A DNA stretch of 10,969 nucleotides from Lichenicola sp964249915. GTDB taxonomy: Bacteria; Pseudomonadota; Alphaproteobacteria; Acetobacterales; Acetobacteraceae. Below, in pieces: positions 1 to 6,499 of this stretch. Under the pieces are notes generated by a model. It worked only from the letters and a program-made list of their open reading frames with translations, made no database searches and was not told the origin of the DNA. The stretch is from positions 1 through 10,969 of the forward strand of contig CAXUEL010000109.1 of NCBI GenBank assembly GCA_964249915.1, written 5' to 3'. Made by a program: the position numbers and the translations under genes. Position 1 is the first letter of the stretch, and each line of letters starts with the position of its first letter.

Positions 1-1226
1 AAAGCGTCCGGGTTGTGGACAAGCGCGATAATCGGCGCGTCGCCGGCGTCGCCGTAGCCGCGCACCGGCTCCACCACCTTCACCGTTTCGCCGTCCAGCA
101 GCCCCAGCGACGGGTTGTCGATCACCCGGTCCGACCGGTTCAGCCCCGCCAGCACCTGGACCGTGGTGCCGAAGTTGAGGCCCAGCGTCACGTCCTGCAG
201 GTGCACCCGGTTCTGCGCGTCCACCAGCGCCACCTGCATGCCCTGCGCCCGGAACAGCATCGCCTGCTCCGGCAGGATCAGGATCGCGGGGTCGCCCGGC
301 ACCGTCATCCGCACGCTGGCATAGGTTCCCGGCCACAGCGTGTGCCGGGGATTGTCGACGGTGAGCTCGGTGACCACGGTGCGAGTCTGCGGGTTGACCG
401 CGTTCGCCGTGGTCAGGAACGTCGCCGGGATCCGCGCGCCGGGATCCTGCGGCAGCGACAGCGTGGCGGTCAGCCCCGGCTTGAGCAGGCCGGCGTAGTC
501 CTGCGGCACCGACACGAACACCCGCATCGCGTGGATGTCGGCGACGCTGAACAGCTCCGACGCCCCGCCCCGCGCGCCCACGTCGCCGCCGCCCGCGTTG
601 ACGTAGTCGCCGACGTCGGTGCGGCGCGAGGTCACCACGCCGTCGAACGGCGCCACCACCCGCTCGAACGCGTGCTGCGCCGCGTAGCGCGCCACCTCCT
701 GGCTCGCCGCCTCGACCTGCGCCTTCTGCGCGGCCGCGCCGGCGACCTGCACGTCGACCTCCTGCTGCGACACCGCCTGCGTGCCGGACAGCGCCTTCCA
801 CCGGCCCGCCGTCACCACGGCCAGCTTGTAGCGGGTCTGCGCCACGGCGAGCTCGGCCTGCGCCGTGGCGAGCTGCGCGTCGGTGGCCGGGCTGTCGATG
901 GTCGCCAGCAACTCGCCAGACTTCACCACGGCGCCGTAGTCCTTGTACCACATCCGGACGTAGCCCGAGGTCTGCGCATAGATCGGTGCCTCGAACCACG
1001 CGTCGATGTTGCCGGGCAGGGTCACGGTCCGGGTCGCCGGGCCGGGCTTCGCGGTCACCACCTGCACGCGCGGGATCGAGGCGTCGTCGGCGCGCCGGCC
1101 GAGTGCCGCCAGCGCGTTCTCCCGCGTCCAGATCCCGTAGCCAGCCAGCACGACGCCCGCCGCCAGCACCACCAGCGCCACGCGCCCGTTCTTGGCGGCG
1201 GCCGGGCGCCGCTCCCCTTCGGTCAT
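1..1226 (-). CDS. RND efflux periplasmic adaptor subunit (HlyD/AcrA-type membrane fusion protein), 3' end outside window
   Basis: This protein would bridge the inner-membrane RND permease encoded just upstream to an outer-membrane channel. 408 codons are visible, close to the usual full length of this family (about 380-420), but no stop is reached. Residues about 14-33 form one N-terminal hydrophobic anchor. Residues 65-112 are the first half of the lipoyl/barrel-sandwich domain (TSGYV at 86-90, then GELLATIDSP at 104-113). An Ala/Gln/Glu-rich alpha-helical hairpin covers about 114-186. The second lipoyl half follows (APFDGVVTSR, 192-201; VGDYV, 205-209), then beta-barrel and membrane-proximal parts (VNPQTRTV at 277-284; LWPGTYASVRM at 297-307). 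There is no lipobox, so it is anchored by a transmembrane helix and not by lipid. The ATG start overlaps the pump's stop as ATGA, with an AAGGA ribosome site inside the pump's last codons, which implies translational coupling. Substrate is unknown. Family assignment is firm. Confidence 0.95.
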   Translation of the reverse strand, partial: MTEGERRPAAAKNGRVALVVLAAGVVLAGYGIWTRENALAALGRRADDASIPRVQVVTAKPGPATRTVTLPGNIDAWFEAPIYAQTSGYVRMWYKDYGAVVKSGELLATIDSPATDAQLATAQAELAVAQTRYKLAVVTAGRWKALSGTQAVSQQEVDVQVAGAAAQKAQVEAASQEVARYAAQHAFERVVAPFDGVVTSRRTDVGDYVNAGGGDVGARGGASELFSVADIHAMRVFVSVPQDYAGLLKPGLTATLSLPQDPGARIPATFLTTANAVNPQTRTVVTELTVDNPRHTLWPGTYASVRMTVPGDPAILILPEQAMLFRAQGMQVALVDAQNRVHLQDVTLGLNFGTTVQVLAGLNRSDRVIDNPSLGLLDGETVKVVEPVRGYGDAGDAPIIALVHNPDA

Positions 1227-4200
1227 GCGGGTGTTCCTTCCGGCATGGGCCGCTTCCGGTGCAGCAGCGCGAACACGCAGGGCACGAACAGCAGGGTGGC
1301 GAAGGTCGCGACCGTCAGCCCGCCGACCACGGCGCGGCCGAGCGGCGCGTTCTGGGTGTTGCTCAGCGACATCGGCAGCATGCCGATGATCATCGCCAGC
1401 GCCGTCATCAGCACCGGCCGGATGCGGCCGTACCCCGCCTCGATCGCCGCCCGCACCGGATCGCCGTGCGCCTCGAGCCGCTCGCGCGCGAACGACACCA
1501 CCAGGATCGAGTTCGCGGTCGCCGTGCCCATGCACATGATCGCCCCGGTCAGCGCCGGCACCGACAATGTCGTGTGGGTGAGGAACAGGCTCCAGCTGAT
1601 CCCGCCGAGCGCTGCCGGCAGCGCGCTGATGATCACGAACGGGTCCAGCCAGGACTGGAAGTTCACCACGATCACCAGGTAGATCAGCACGATCGACAGG
1701 GCGAGCCCGGCCAGCAGCTGCCGGTACGCGTCGAGCATGGTCGCCGCCTGTCCGCGCACGTCGATCGTGGACCCGTGCGGCAGGCTCGGCGTCATCTCCC
1801 GCACGACACGGTCGACGCCGTCGCTGACCGCGCCCAGGTCCAGCCCCTCGGCGTTGGCGTAGATGTCGATCACCGGCAGGATCGAGTAGTGCGACACCAG
1901 CCCGGGCGTGCCGGTCTGCTGCACCCGCGACAGCCCGCCGACGATCTGCAGCGCCTGCCCGGACGGGTTGCTGTCGCCCTTGTCGATCGGGATGGTTTCC
2001 AGCTGGTTCATGCTCGTGAGCTGGTCCTGCGGCGTTTGTATGTTCACCAGGTGCGACACCCCGGTGGACGTGTCGAGCCAGTACGTCGACGCCAGCTGAC
2101 CGGACCCCGACAGGGTCGACAGCACGTTGTTGGCGATGTCTGACTCCGTCAGCCCGGTGCCGAGCGCGAACGACCGGCGCGAGTTGATCCGCAGCGTCGG
2201 CTCGTTCATCACCTGCTGGATCCGCACGTCGGCGATGCCCGGGATGCGCTTCAGCCGCGCCATCATGCGCGTGGCGTAGGCGTAGTCCCGGTCCAGCCCG
2301 CGGCCGGTGACCTGCACGTCGATCGGCGACGGCAGGCCGAAGTTCAGGATCTTGGCGGTGATGTCGCCGGGCAGGAAGCTGAACTCGGTGCCCGGGAACC
2401 GCTCGGCCAGGCCGGCGCGCAGCACCTGCCGGTCGCGGTCCACCGGCGAGGCCGGGTCGTCCAGCAGGATGCCGAGGTCGCAGTCCTGGGTGCCGATGGT
2501 GCCGGTGGCGCTGTATGCCTGGTTGATGCCGCTGGTCGGCTGGCCGCAGTTGGACACGATGCTGGTGACGTGGCCGTCCAGCAGCAGGCGGATCTGCTGG
2601 TCCACCAGCGTCGCGGTCTTGCCGGTATCCTCCAGGCGCGCGCCGATCGGGGCGCGCAGGTGCATGTCGATCTCGTCCGACCGGATGCCGGGGAAGAAGT
2701 TCCGGCCGACGAACGACAACAGCAGCAGCGAGGCCAGCGACAGCCCGAGGAACCCGGCCGAGAACCGGCCGCGCGCCGCCACCAGCCCGTCCAGCAGGCT
2801 CCGGTAGCCGTCCCGCCCCCGGTTGAACCGGGTCTCGAAGCCGCGCTGGAACCGCGTGAACGGGCCCGGGCGCCTCGCCTGGTGGTCCGCGTCGCGATGC
2901 GCCGCCACCTGCGCCGCCAGCAGCCAGTCGGCCATGGTCGGCACCAGCGTCCGCGACAGGATGAACGACGCGACCATCGCGAAGATGATCGCCTCAGCCA
3001 ACGGCAGGAACAGGTAGCCGGCCACGCCGCCCAGCTGGAACAGCGGCAGCCAGACGATGCAGATGCACAGCGTGGACACGAAGGTCGGCACCACGATCTG
3101 GTTGGCAGCATCGATGATCGCCTGCTCCAGCGCCTTCGGATCGCCGTCCTCGCCCGCCATCTCCAGGTGGGAGTCGATGTTCTCGATCATCACCGTGGCG
3201 TCGTCGACCAGGATGCCGACGGCCAGCGCCAGCCCGCCCAGGGTCATCACGTTGATGGTCTGGCCGAACCAGGACAGCACCAGGATCGAGGACAGGATCG
3301 ACAGCGGGATCGAGGTCGCGACGATCAGAGTCGAGCGCCAGGAGCCCAGGAACAGCAGCACCACCAGCCCGGTCAGGCAGGCCGCGGTCAGCATCTCCTG
3401 CAGCACGTCGGCGATCGACTCCCGGACGAAGCCCGACGCGTCGTTCAGCGGCGTGATCGACACCCCCGCGGGCAGCGTCCGGAGCAGCAGCGGGATGCGC
3501 GCCTTGACCCCCTTCACCACGTCCAGGGTGGAGGCGTCGCCGGTCTTGAGCACCTCGATCAGCACCGACTGCTTGCCGCGCACCAGCACCATGTTCTGCT
3601 GCGGCGGCCCGCCCCTGTGCACGAAGGCGACGTCGCGCAGGTAGACCACCGCCCCGCCCACCTGCTTGATCGGCAGGCTGTTGAAGGCGTCGACCTGCAG
3701 CGGCGTGGCGTTGGTCTCGACCAGGTAGTCGATCGCCCCGATCTTCTGGTCGCCGGCCGGCAGCACGATGTTCTGCCCGGCCAGGGCGTGGCCGACGTCG
3801 TCCGCCGACAGCCCGTGCGCCAGCAGCGCCGACTGGATCAGGTCGACCTCGACGTTGCCGGCGGTGCCGCCGTACGGGCTCGGGATCGCGGTGCCGGGCA
3901 CCGAGATCAGCGCCGGCCGGATCAGGTTGGACGCCATGTCGTACAGCTCGGAGCCGGTCATGGTGTCGGAGGCGACCTGCAGGTCCAGCACCGGCACCGA
4001 GGAGGCGTCGAACGCCAGCACCTGCGGCGGCGTGATGCCCTCCGGCATCTGCTTGAGCACGGTCTGCGAGATCGAGGTGATCTGCGCCTGCGCCGCCGCC
4101 ACGTCGGTGCCGGGCTGGAAGAAGATCTTGACGATGCCGCGGCCGTACAGCGACTGGCTCTCGATGTGCTCGATGTTGTTGACCGTCGTGGTCAGCGAGC

Positions 4201-4408
4201 GCTCGTAGTAGTAGACCACCCGGCCCGACATGTCCTGCGGCATCAGGCCGTTGTAGGTCCAGACCACCGCCACCACCGGCACCCGTATGGCGGGAAAGAT
4301 GTCGGTCGGCGTACGGAGCACCGCCATCCCGCCGAACAGCAGGATCAGGATGGCCAGCACGACGAAGGTCAGCGGACGCCTGAGCGCGGTGAGGACGATG
4401 GCGTTCAA
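1223..4408 (-). CDS. RND family efflux transporter permease (AcrB/HAE-like), 1061 aa
   Basis: This is a proton-driven inner-membrane exporter, the motor of a tripartite efflux pump. The length (1061) is normal. TM1 is at about 10-30. A first periplasmic porter region follows to about 335, and TM2-TM6 span about 338-488. TM7 is at about 550-567, followed by a second periplasmic region and TM8-TM12 at about 897-1048. TM4 carries the proton-relay pair D402-D403 (GILVDDATVMIEN). The TM10 position matching AcrB K940 is Ala965 (GTATANSIL, 961-969), so the classical Lys is absent. The N-terminal segment RTPTDIFPAI and the ATANSILVVSFAR stretch recall, from memory, a subfamily common in acidobacteria and acetic-acid-bacteria relatives, where the missing Lys may be normal. 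Cys621 and Cys643 lie close together in the second periplasmic region. The start is TTG, the only plausible in-frame initiator between the upstream TAA (4453-4451) and the conserved first helix, with no strong ribosome site. Drug, solvent or lipid substrates cannot be told from sequence. It is not CusA-like enough to call a metal pump. Confidence 0.96.
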   Translation of the reverse strand: MNAIVLTALRRPLTFVVLAILILLFGGMAVLRTPTDIFPAIRVPVVAVVWTYNGLMPQDMSGRVVYYYERSLTTTVNNIEHIESQSLYGRGIVKIFFQPGTDVAAAQAQITSISQTVLKQMPEGITPPQVLAFDASSVPVLDLQVASDTMTGSELYDMASNLIRPALISVPGTAIPSPYGGTAGNVEVDLIQSALLAHGLSADDVGHALAGQNIVLPAGDQKIGAIDYLVETNATPLQVDAFNSLPIKQVGGAVVYLRDVAFVHRGGPPQQNMVLVRGKQSVLIEVLKTGDASTLDVVKGVKARIPLLLRTLPAGVSITPLNDASGFVRESIADVLQEMLTAACLTGLVVLLFLGSWRSTLIVATSIPLSILSSILVLSWFGQTINVMTLGGLALAVGILVDDATVMIENIDSHLEMAGEDGDPKALEQAIIDAANQIVVPTFVSTLCICIVWLPLFQLGGVAGYLFLPLAEAIIFAMVASFILSRTLVPTMADWLLAAQVAAHRDADHQARRPGPFTRFQRGFETRFNRGRDGYRSLLDGLVAARGRFSAGFLGLSLASLLLLSFVGRNFFPGIRSDEIDMHLRAPIGARLEDTGKTATLVDQQIRLLLDGHVTSIVSNCGQPTSGINQAYSATGTIGTQDCDLGILLDDPASPVDRDRQVLRAGLAERFPGTEFSFLPGDITAKILNFGLPSPIDVQVTGRGLDRDYAYATRMMARLKRIPGIADVRIQQVMNEPTLRINSRRSFALGTGLTESDIANNVLSTLSGSGQLASTYWLDTSTGVSHLVNIQTPQDQLTSMNQLETIPIDKGDSNPSGQALQIVGGLSRVQQTGTPGLVSHYSILPVIDIYANAEGLDLGAVSDGVDRVVREMTPSLPHGSTIDVRGQAATMLDAYRQLLAGLALSIVLIYLVIVVNFQSWLDPFVIISALPAALGGISWSLFLTHTTLSVPALTGAIMCMGTATANSILVVSFARERLEAHGDPVRAAIEAGYGRIRPVLMTALAMIIGMLPMSLSNTQNAPLGRAVVGGLTVATFATLLFVPCVFALLHRKRPMPEGTPA
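1235..1239 (-). promoter_or_regulatory. Ribosome binding site of the adaptor gene, inside the end of the pump gene
   Basis: On the minus strand AAGGA lies eight bases before the adaptor ATG (1226-1224). It sits within the last codons of the RND permease gene. Together with the ATGA stop/start overlap (1226-1223), it supports this start and coupled translation of pump and adaptor. Confidence 0.7.
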
Positions 4409-4413
4409 GGCGC

Positions 4414-4448
4414 CGGCCCCGTCACCGACAGCCGGGGCCGTCGGCGAC
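4414..4448 (-). other. GC-rich inverted repeats just upstream of the pump start (alternative hairpins)
   Basis: Two mutually exclusive stems can form here. CGGCCCC (4414-4420) pairs perfectly with GGGGCCG (4434-4440). Alternatively 4421-4429 pairs with 4440-4448 over nine positions including one G-U in the minus-strand RNA. They sit 6 bases or more upstream of the TTG start of the RND gene, so they could mask the weak initiation site or act as an attenuator. No U-run follows, so a classical terminator is unlikely. In DNA this GC-rich, such stems also arise by chance. Confidence 0.3.
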
Positions 4449-4519
4449 CCTTATCCCATGCGTGCCGCGCCATCGCCCCCGTCCCGGACCCGTTCGCCGG
4501 GAGGGGTAGGCCAACGGCC

Positions 4520-4552
4520 GGCGCGCACCAATGAAATTAGTGTTTAGGCGCC
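4520..4552 (-). other. A+T-rich hairpin downstream of the lipoprotein gene (possible terminator or operator)
   Basis: In the minus-strand transcript CACTAAT (4542-4536), loop TTC, then ATTGGTG (4532-4526) form a seven-pair stem with one G-U. A five-pair GC stem (4552-4548 with 4524-4520) can close below it, with a small bulge. It lies 14 bases past the lipoprotein stop and about 110 bases before the pump start. The A+T content (4526-4546) stands out sharply from the surroundings, so it could equally be a promoter region or a repressor half-site pair for the pump operon. There is no U-tail after the stem. Confidence 0.3.
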
Positions 4553-4565
4553 TCCCCGCCGCGGA

Positions 4566-4958
4566 TCAGCGACGGCCGCCGCCGCCGCCACGATAGCCGC
4601 CGCCACCGTAGCCGCCCCGGTAGCCGTAGCCGCCATAGCCGTACCGGCCATAGCCGAAGCCGCCGTAGCCGAAACCGCCATAGCCGAAGCCGTATCCGAA
4701 CCGGCCGAAGCCGAAGCCGAGATAGTCGAAGCCATAGGGGTAGGCGTAGCCGAAGCCGAACGGGTAGCCGTAGCCGAACCCATACGGATAGCCGTACCCG
4801 TAAGCCGACCCGTAGTAGCCGCCATAGCCGCCATACCCGTAGCCGTAACCGGGCGGATAATAGTCGCACCCCGCGATCGCCAGGACGGCGGCAGCGGCGA
4901 CGGCGGCGCGTACCGGCCTGGACGAGAACGACTGGAACCTGGATGGCAGCTTGGACAT
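4566..4958 (-). CDS. Gly/Tyr/Phe-rich low-complexity lipoprotein, 130 aa
   Basis: I do not recognise a named family. The N-terminus is a clear lipoprotein signal: basic residues (K3, R7, R14, R17), a hydrophobic Ala/Val stretch (18-29), and the lipobox IAGC ending at Cys31. Mature Asp32 at position +2 would, by the E. coli rule, favour inner-membrane retention. Residues 33-130 are almost all Gly, Tyr and Phe with a few Pro, Ala, Arg and Ser. They form degenerate GYGY/PYGFGY units without charged residues until about Asp78 and Arg86. The tail (114-130) turns Arg-Gly rich (YRGG, GGRR), like an RGG box. No globular domain is likely. The ATG has a GGAG site seven bases upstream; a longer in-frame version from a GTG at 5060 would overlap the kinase stop and bury the signal peptide, so I reject it. 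It sits between the kinase and pump genes on the same strand. Possible roles are an envelope sticker, surface or pump-associated scaffold, or small structural lipoprotein; all are inference. Confidence 0.85.
   Translation of the reverse strand: MSKLPSRFQSFSSRPVRAAVAAAAVLAIAGCDYYPPGYGYGYGGYGGYYGSAYGYGYPYGFGYGYPFGFGYAYPYGFDYLGFGFGRFGYGFGYGGFGYGGFGYGRYGYGGYGYRGGYGGGGYRGGGGGRR
4575..4858 (-). repeat. Degenerate hexamer/nonamer tandem repeats coding the Gly-Tyr-Phe tract
   Basis: On the plus strand the motif GCCGTAGCC, with variants GCCATAGCC and GCCGAAGCC, recurs in an irregular tandem across this stretch. On the coding strand these read GGC TAC/TAT/TTC codons. Because most units are multiples of three, all three minus frames stay open here; only the frame with the lipoprotein signal is credible. 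Such tracts can expand or shrink by slippage, so length may vary between strains. Confidence 0.8.
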
Positions 4959-4965
4959 GAACTTT

Positions 4966-4969
4966 CTCC
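4966..4969 (-). promoter_or_regulatory. Ribosome binding site that fixes the lipoprotein start
   Basis: GGAG on the minus strand is seven bases before the ATG at 4958-4956. This, plus the signal peptide that begins right after it, decides between this start and the upstream in-frame GTG at 5060. Confidence 0.7.
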
Positions 4970-5044
4970 GGCACGACGTCCGGTCTGGGACGAAGGAACA
5001 ACGTGCGAGATGGTGCCGCGGATCACCGCTCGCCGCCGGTAAAG

Positions 5045-5061
5045 CGTGACCTTTTGTCACG
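5045..5061 (-). other. Perfect inverted repeat across the kinase stop codon
   Basis: In the minus strand CGTGAC-AAAAG-GTCACG forms a perfect six-pair stem with a five-base loop. The TGA stop of the histidine kinase lies inside the left arm. It is followed by CTTTACC and not by a proper U-run. It may be a weak terminator or attenuator between the two-component genes and the lipoprotein/pump genes, or a protein-binding palindrome for the downstream promoter. Confidence 0.35.
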
Positions 5062-6472
5062 GAAACGTCTCGTTCCGTTCCATGCCCGGAAAAACTATCT
5101 CGAACACCGTTCCGGTCTCGACTCCGGTATCGGTGCCGGCCTCGGCCGCCGCCACCGACACTCGCGCCCCGTGCAGCCGCGCGATCGCGCTGGCGAGGCT
5201 CAGGCCGAGGCCGCTGCCGTGGATGTGCCGGCTCTTGTCCGACCGGTAGAACCGCCGGAGCACCGCGTCCCGTTCCGCCGCCGCGATGCCGATCCCGGTA
5301 TCCGCCACTCGCAGCACCGGCCGCCGGTCCCGTTGCAGCACCGACACGCGCACCGTCCCGCCGCCCGGGGTGAACTTGATCGCGTTGTCCACCAGGTTGG
5401 CGGCGAGCTCGACCAGCAGGTCGCGGTCGCCATGCAGCGCCGCCGCCGGCCCGGGATCGAGCAGCAGCCGGTTCCCGGCCGCCTCCGCCAGCGGCTCGTA
5501 CAGCTCGACCACCTCAGCCGCCACCTCGCGCAGCGCCACCGCCGAGAAGCCGCCCTGCCGGCGCCCGTTCTCGATCTCGCCGATGCGCAGCAGCGCGGTG
5601 ATCACCGCGAAGCACCCGTCCAGGTCCGCGACCGCGCGGTTGATCGCGTCGCGCAGCCCGTCGGCGGGCAGCGGATGCAGCACCGCCCGCTCCAGCCCGG
5701 CCCGCACCCGCGCCAGCGGCGTGCGCAGGTCGTGGGCGATGTCGTCGCCGACGCCCTTGATCTCGTCGAGCAGCCGCTCCAGCCGCTCCAGCATCCGGTT
5801 CACGCTTGCCGCCAGCCGCGCCATCTCGTCGTTGCCGCGCCCGACCGGCAGACGCGCCTGCAGCCCGCCCGCCATGATGCGGTCGATCGCCAGCTGCATC
5901 CGGCCGACCCTGGCCAGGTTGCGCCGGCTCAGCCATCCACCGGCCAGGAGCGAGATCAGCAGGGCAGGAAATAACGCAGTCTCAATGGCATCCAGGGTAA
6001 TGCTGCGGAGCTGCTGCAGGTCGCGCAACGACCGCCCGAGCACCAGCACCCGCCCGCCCGGCACCGGCAGCGCTTCCGCCCGCACCCGGCGCACCCCCTG
6101 GTCGAGCGGGTGCACGGTGATCTCGCGGATCGTCCCGTCCACCGGCAGCGCGTCCGGCCACGCCGTGAGGTTGCCGGCGACCGGCCTGTGCCCGGCGTCG
6201 AACAGGCCCGCCGCGGTGATCAGCAGCCTGAGGTCGTTGGTCGCCCAGAGCCGCATCTGCGCGTCGAGCATAGCCGGGTGCTGCGCCGCCATCAGCGCCG
6301 CCTCGCGATCGAGCAGCCGGTCGGCCCGCTCCACCTCGTAACGCGTGATGCGCCAGTAGATCAGCGAGAACTGCAGCAGCGCCACCCCCGCCAGCAACGC
6401 GGAGGAGCCGAGCGCCAGCCGGAAGGTCGCGGTGCCGAACAGGCCGCGGACCGAGCGGACGCCACCGGTCAC
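5057..6472 (-). CDS. Membrane sensor histidine kinase (HAMP-HisKA-HATPase), 471 aa
   Basis: This kinase autophosphorylates and passes phosphate to the response regulator encoded just upstream. TM1 is at about 18-40. A roughly 120-residue periplasmic sensor region follows (41-161, with AGNLTAWP at 99-106). TM2 is at about 163-180 and a HAMP linker at about 181-235. The H-box has phospho-acceptor His247 (DIAHDLRTPL). The N-box is ANLVDNAIKF (N359, N363), G1 is DTGIGI (391-396) and G2 is GSGLGLSL (419-426), so all kinase parts are intact. The sensor region has no Cys or His cluster hinting at metal, and its ligand is unknown. The start is GTG, 27 bases after the regulator stop, with GAGG eight bases upstream. 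Residues 1-17 precede the first helix, as expected for this class. The gene order regulator then kinase is normal. Position upstream of a pump suggests envelope-stress or toxicant sensing, which is inference. Confidence 0.95.
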   Translation of the reverse strand: MTGGVRSVRGLFGTATFRLALGSSALLAGVALLQFSLIYWRITRYEVERADRLLDREAALMAAQHPAMLDAQMRLWATNDLRLLITAAGLFDAGHRPVAGNLTAWPDALPVDGTIREITVHPLDQGVRRVRAEALPVPGGRVLVLGRSLRDLQQLRSITLDAIETALFPALLISLLAGGWLSRRNLARVGRMQLAIDRIMAGGLQARLPVGRGNDEMARLAASVNRMLERLERLLDEIKGVGDDIAHDLRTPLARVRAGLERAVLHPLPADGLRDAINRAVADLDGCFAVITALLRIGEIENGRRQGGFSAVALREVAAEVVELYEPLAEAAGNRLLLDPGPAAALHGDRDLLVELAANLVDNAIKFTPGGGTVRVSVLQRDRRPVLRVADTGIGIAAAERDAVLRRFYRSDKSRHIHGSGLGLSLASAIARLHGARVSVAAAEAGTDTGVETGTVFEIVFPGMERNETFP

Positions 6473-6499
6473 CGCGGCCGCCTCACCCGGAGAGGCCGC

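Noticed and set aside
15..1682. 555-codon plus-strand open frame opposite the adaptor and pump end
   Set aside because: It spans two real genes on the other strand, is His/Arg-rich and has no recognisable motif.
1223..4408. Heavy-metal (CusA/CzcA-type) identity for the RND pump
   Set aside because: There is no methionine-rich or metal-binding periplasmic pattern, and the TM4 sequence GILVDDATVMIEN matches the multidrug-type (HAE-like) branch better.
2570..4534. 654-codon open frame on the plus strand, antisense to the RND gene
   Set aside because: The translation is dominated by Arg, His, Gln, Asp and Val with no domain. It is the mirror of a high-GC gene whose codon bias suppresses stops on the opposite strand.
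4575..4858. CRISPR-like or direct-repeat array
   Set aside because: The repeats are short, contiguous and codon-phased with no spacers; they encode the lipoprotein's Gly-Tyr tract.
4537..5026. Two further open minus frames over the Gly/Tyr lipoprotein gene
   Set aside because: The repeat units are multiples of three and keep every frame open. These frames give Arg/Leu-rich or Ala/Thr-rich repeats without a signal peptide, whereas the chosen frame has a lipobox and a ribosome site.
4959..5060. Longer lipoprotein starting at the GTG at 5060
   Set aside because: It would put 34 non-hydrophobic residues before the signal peptide, and the internal ATG has a well-placed GGAG.
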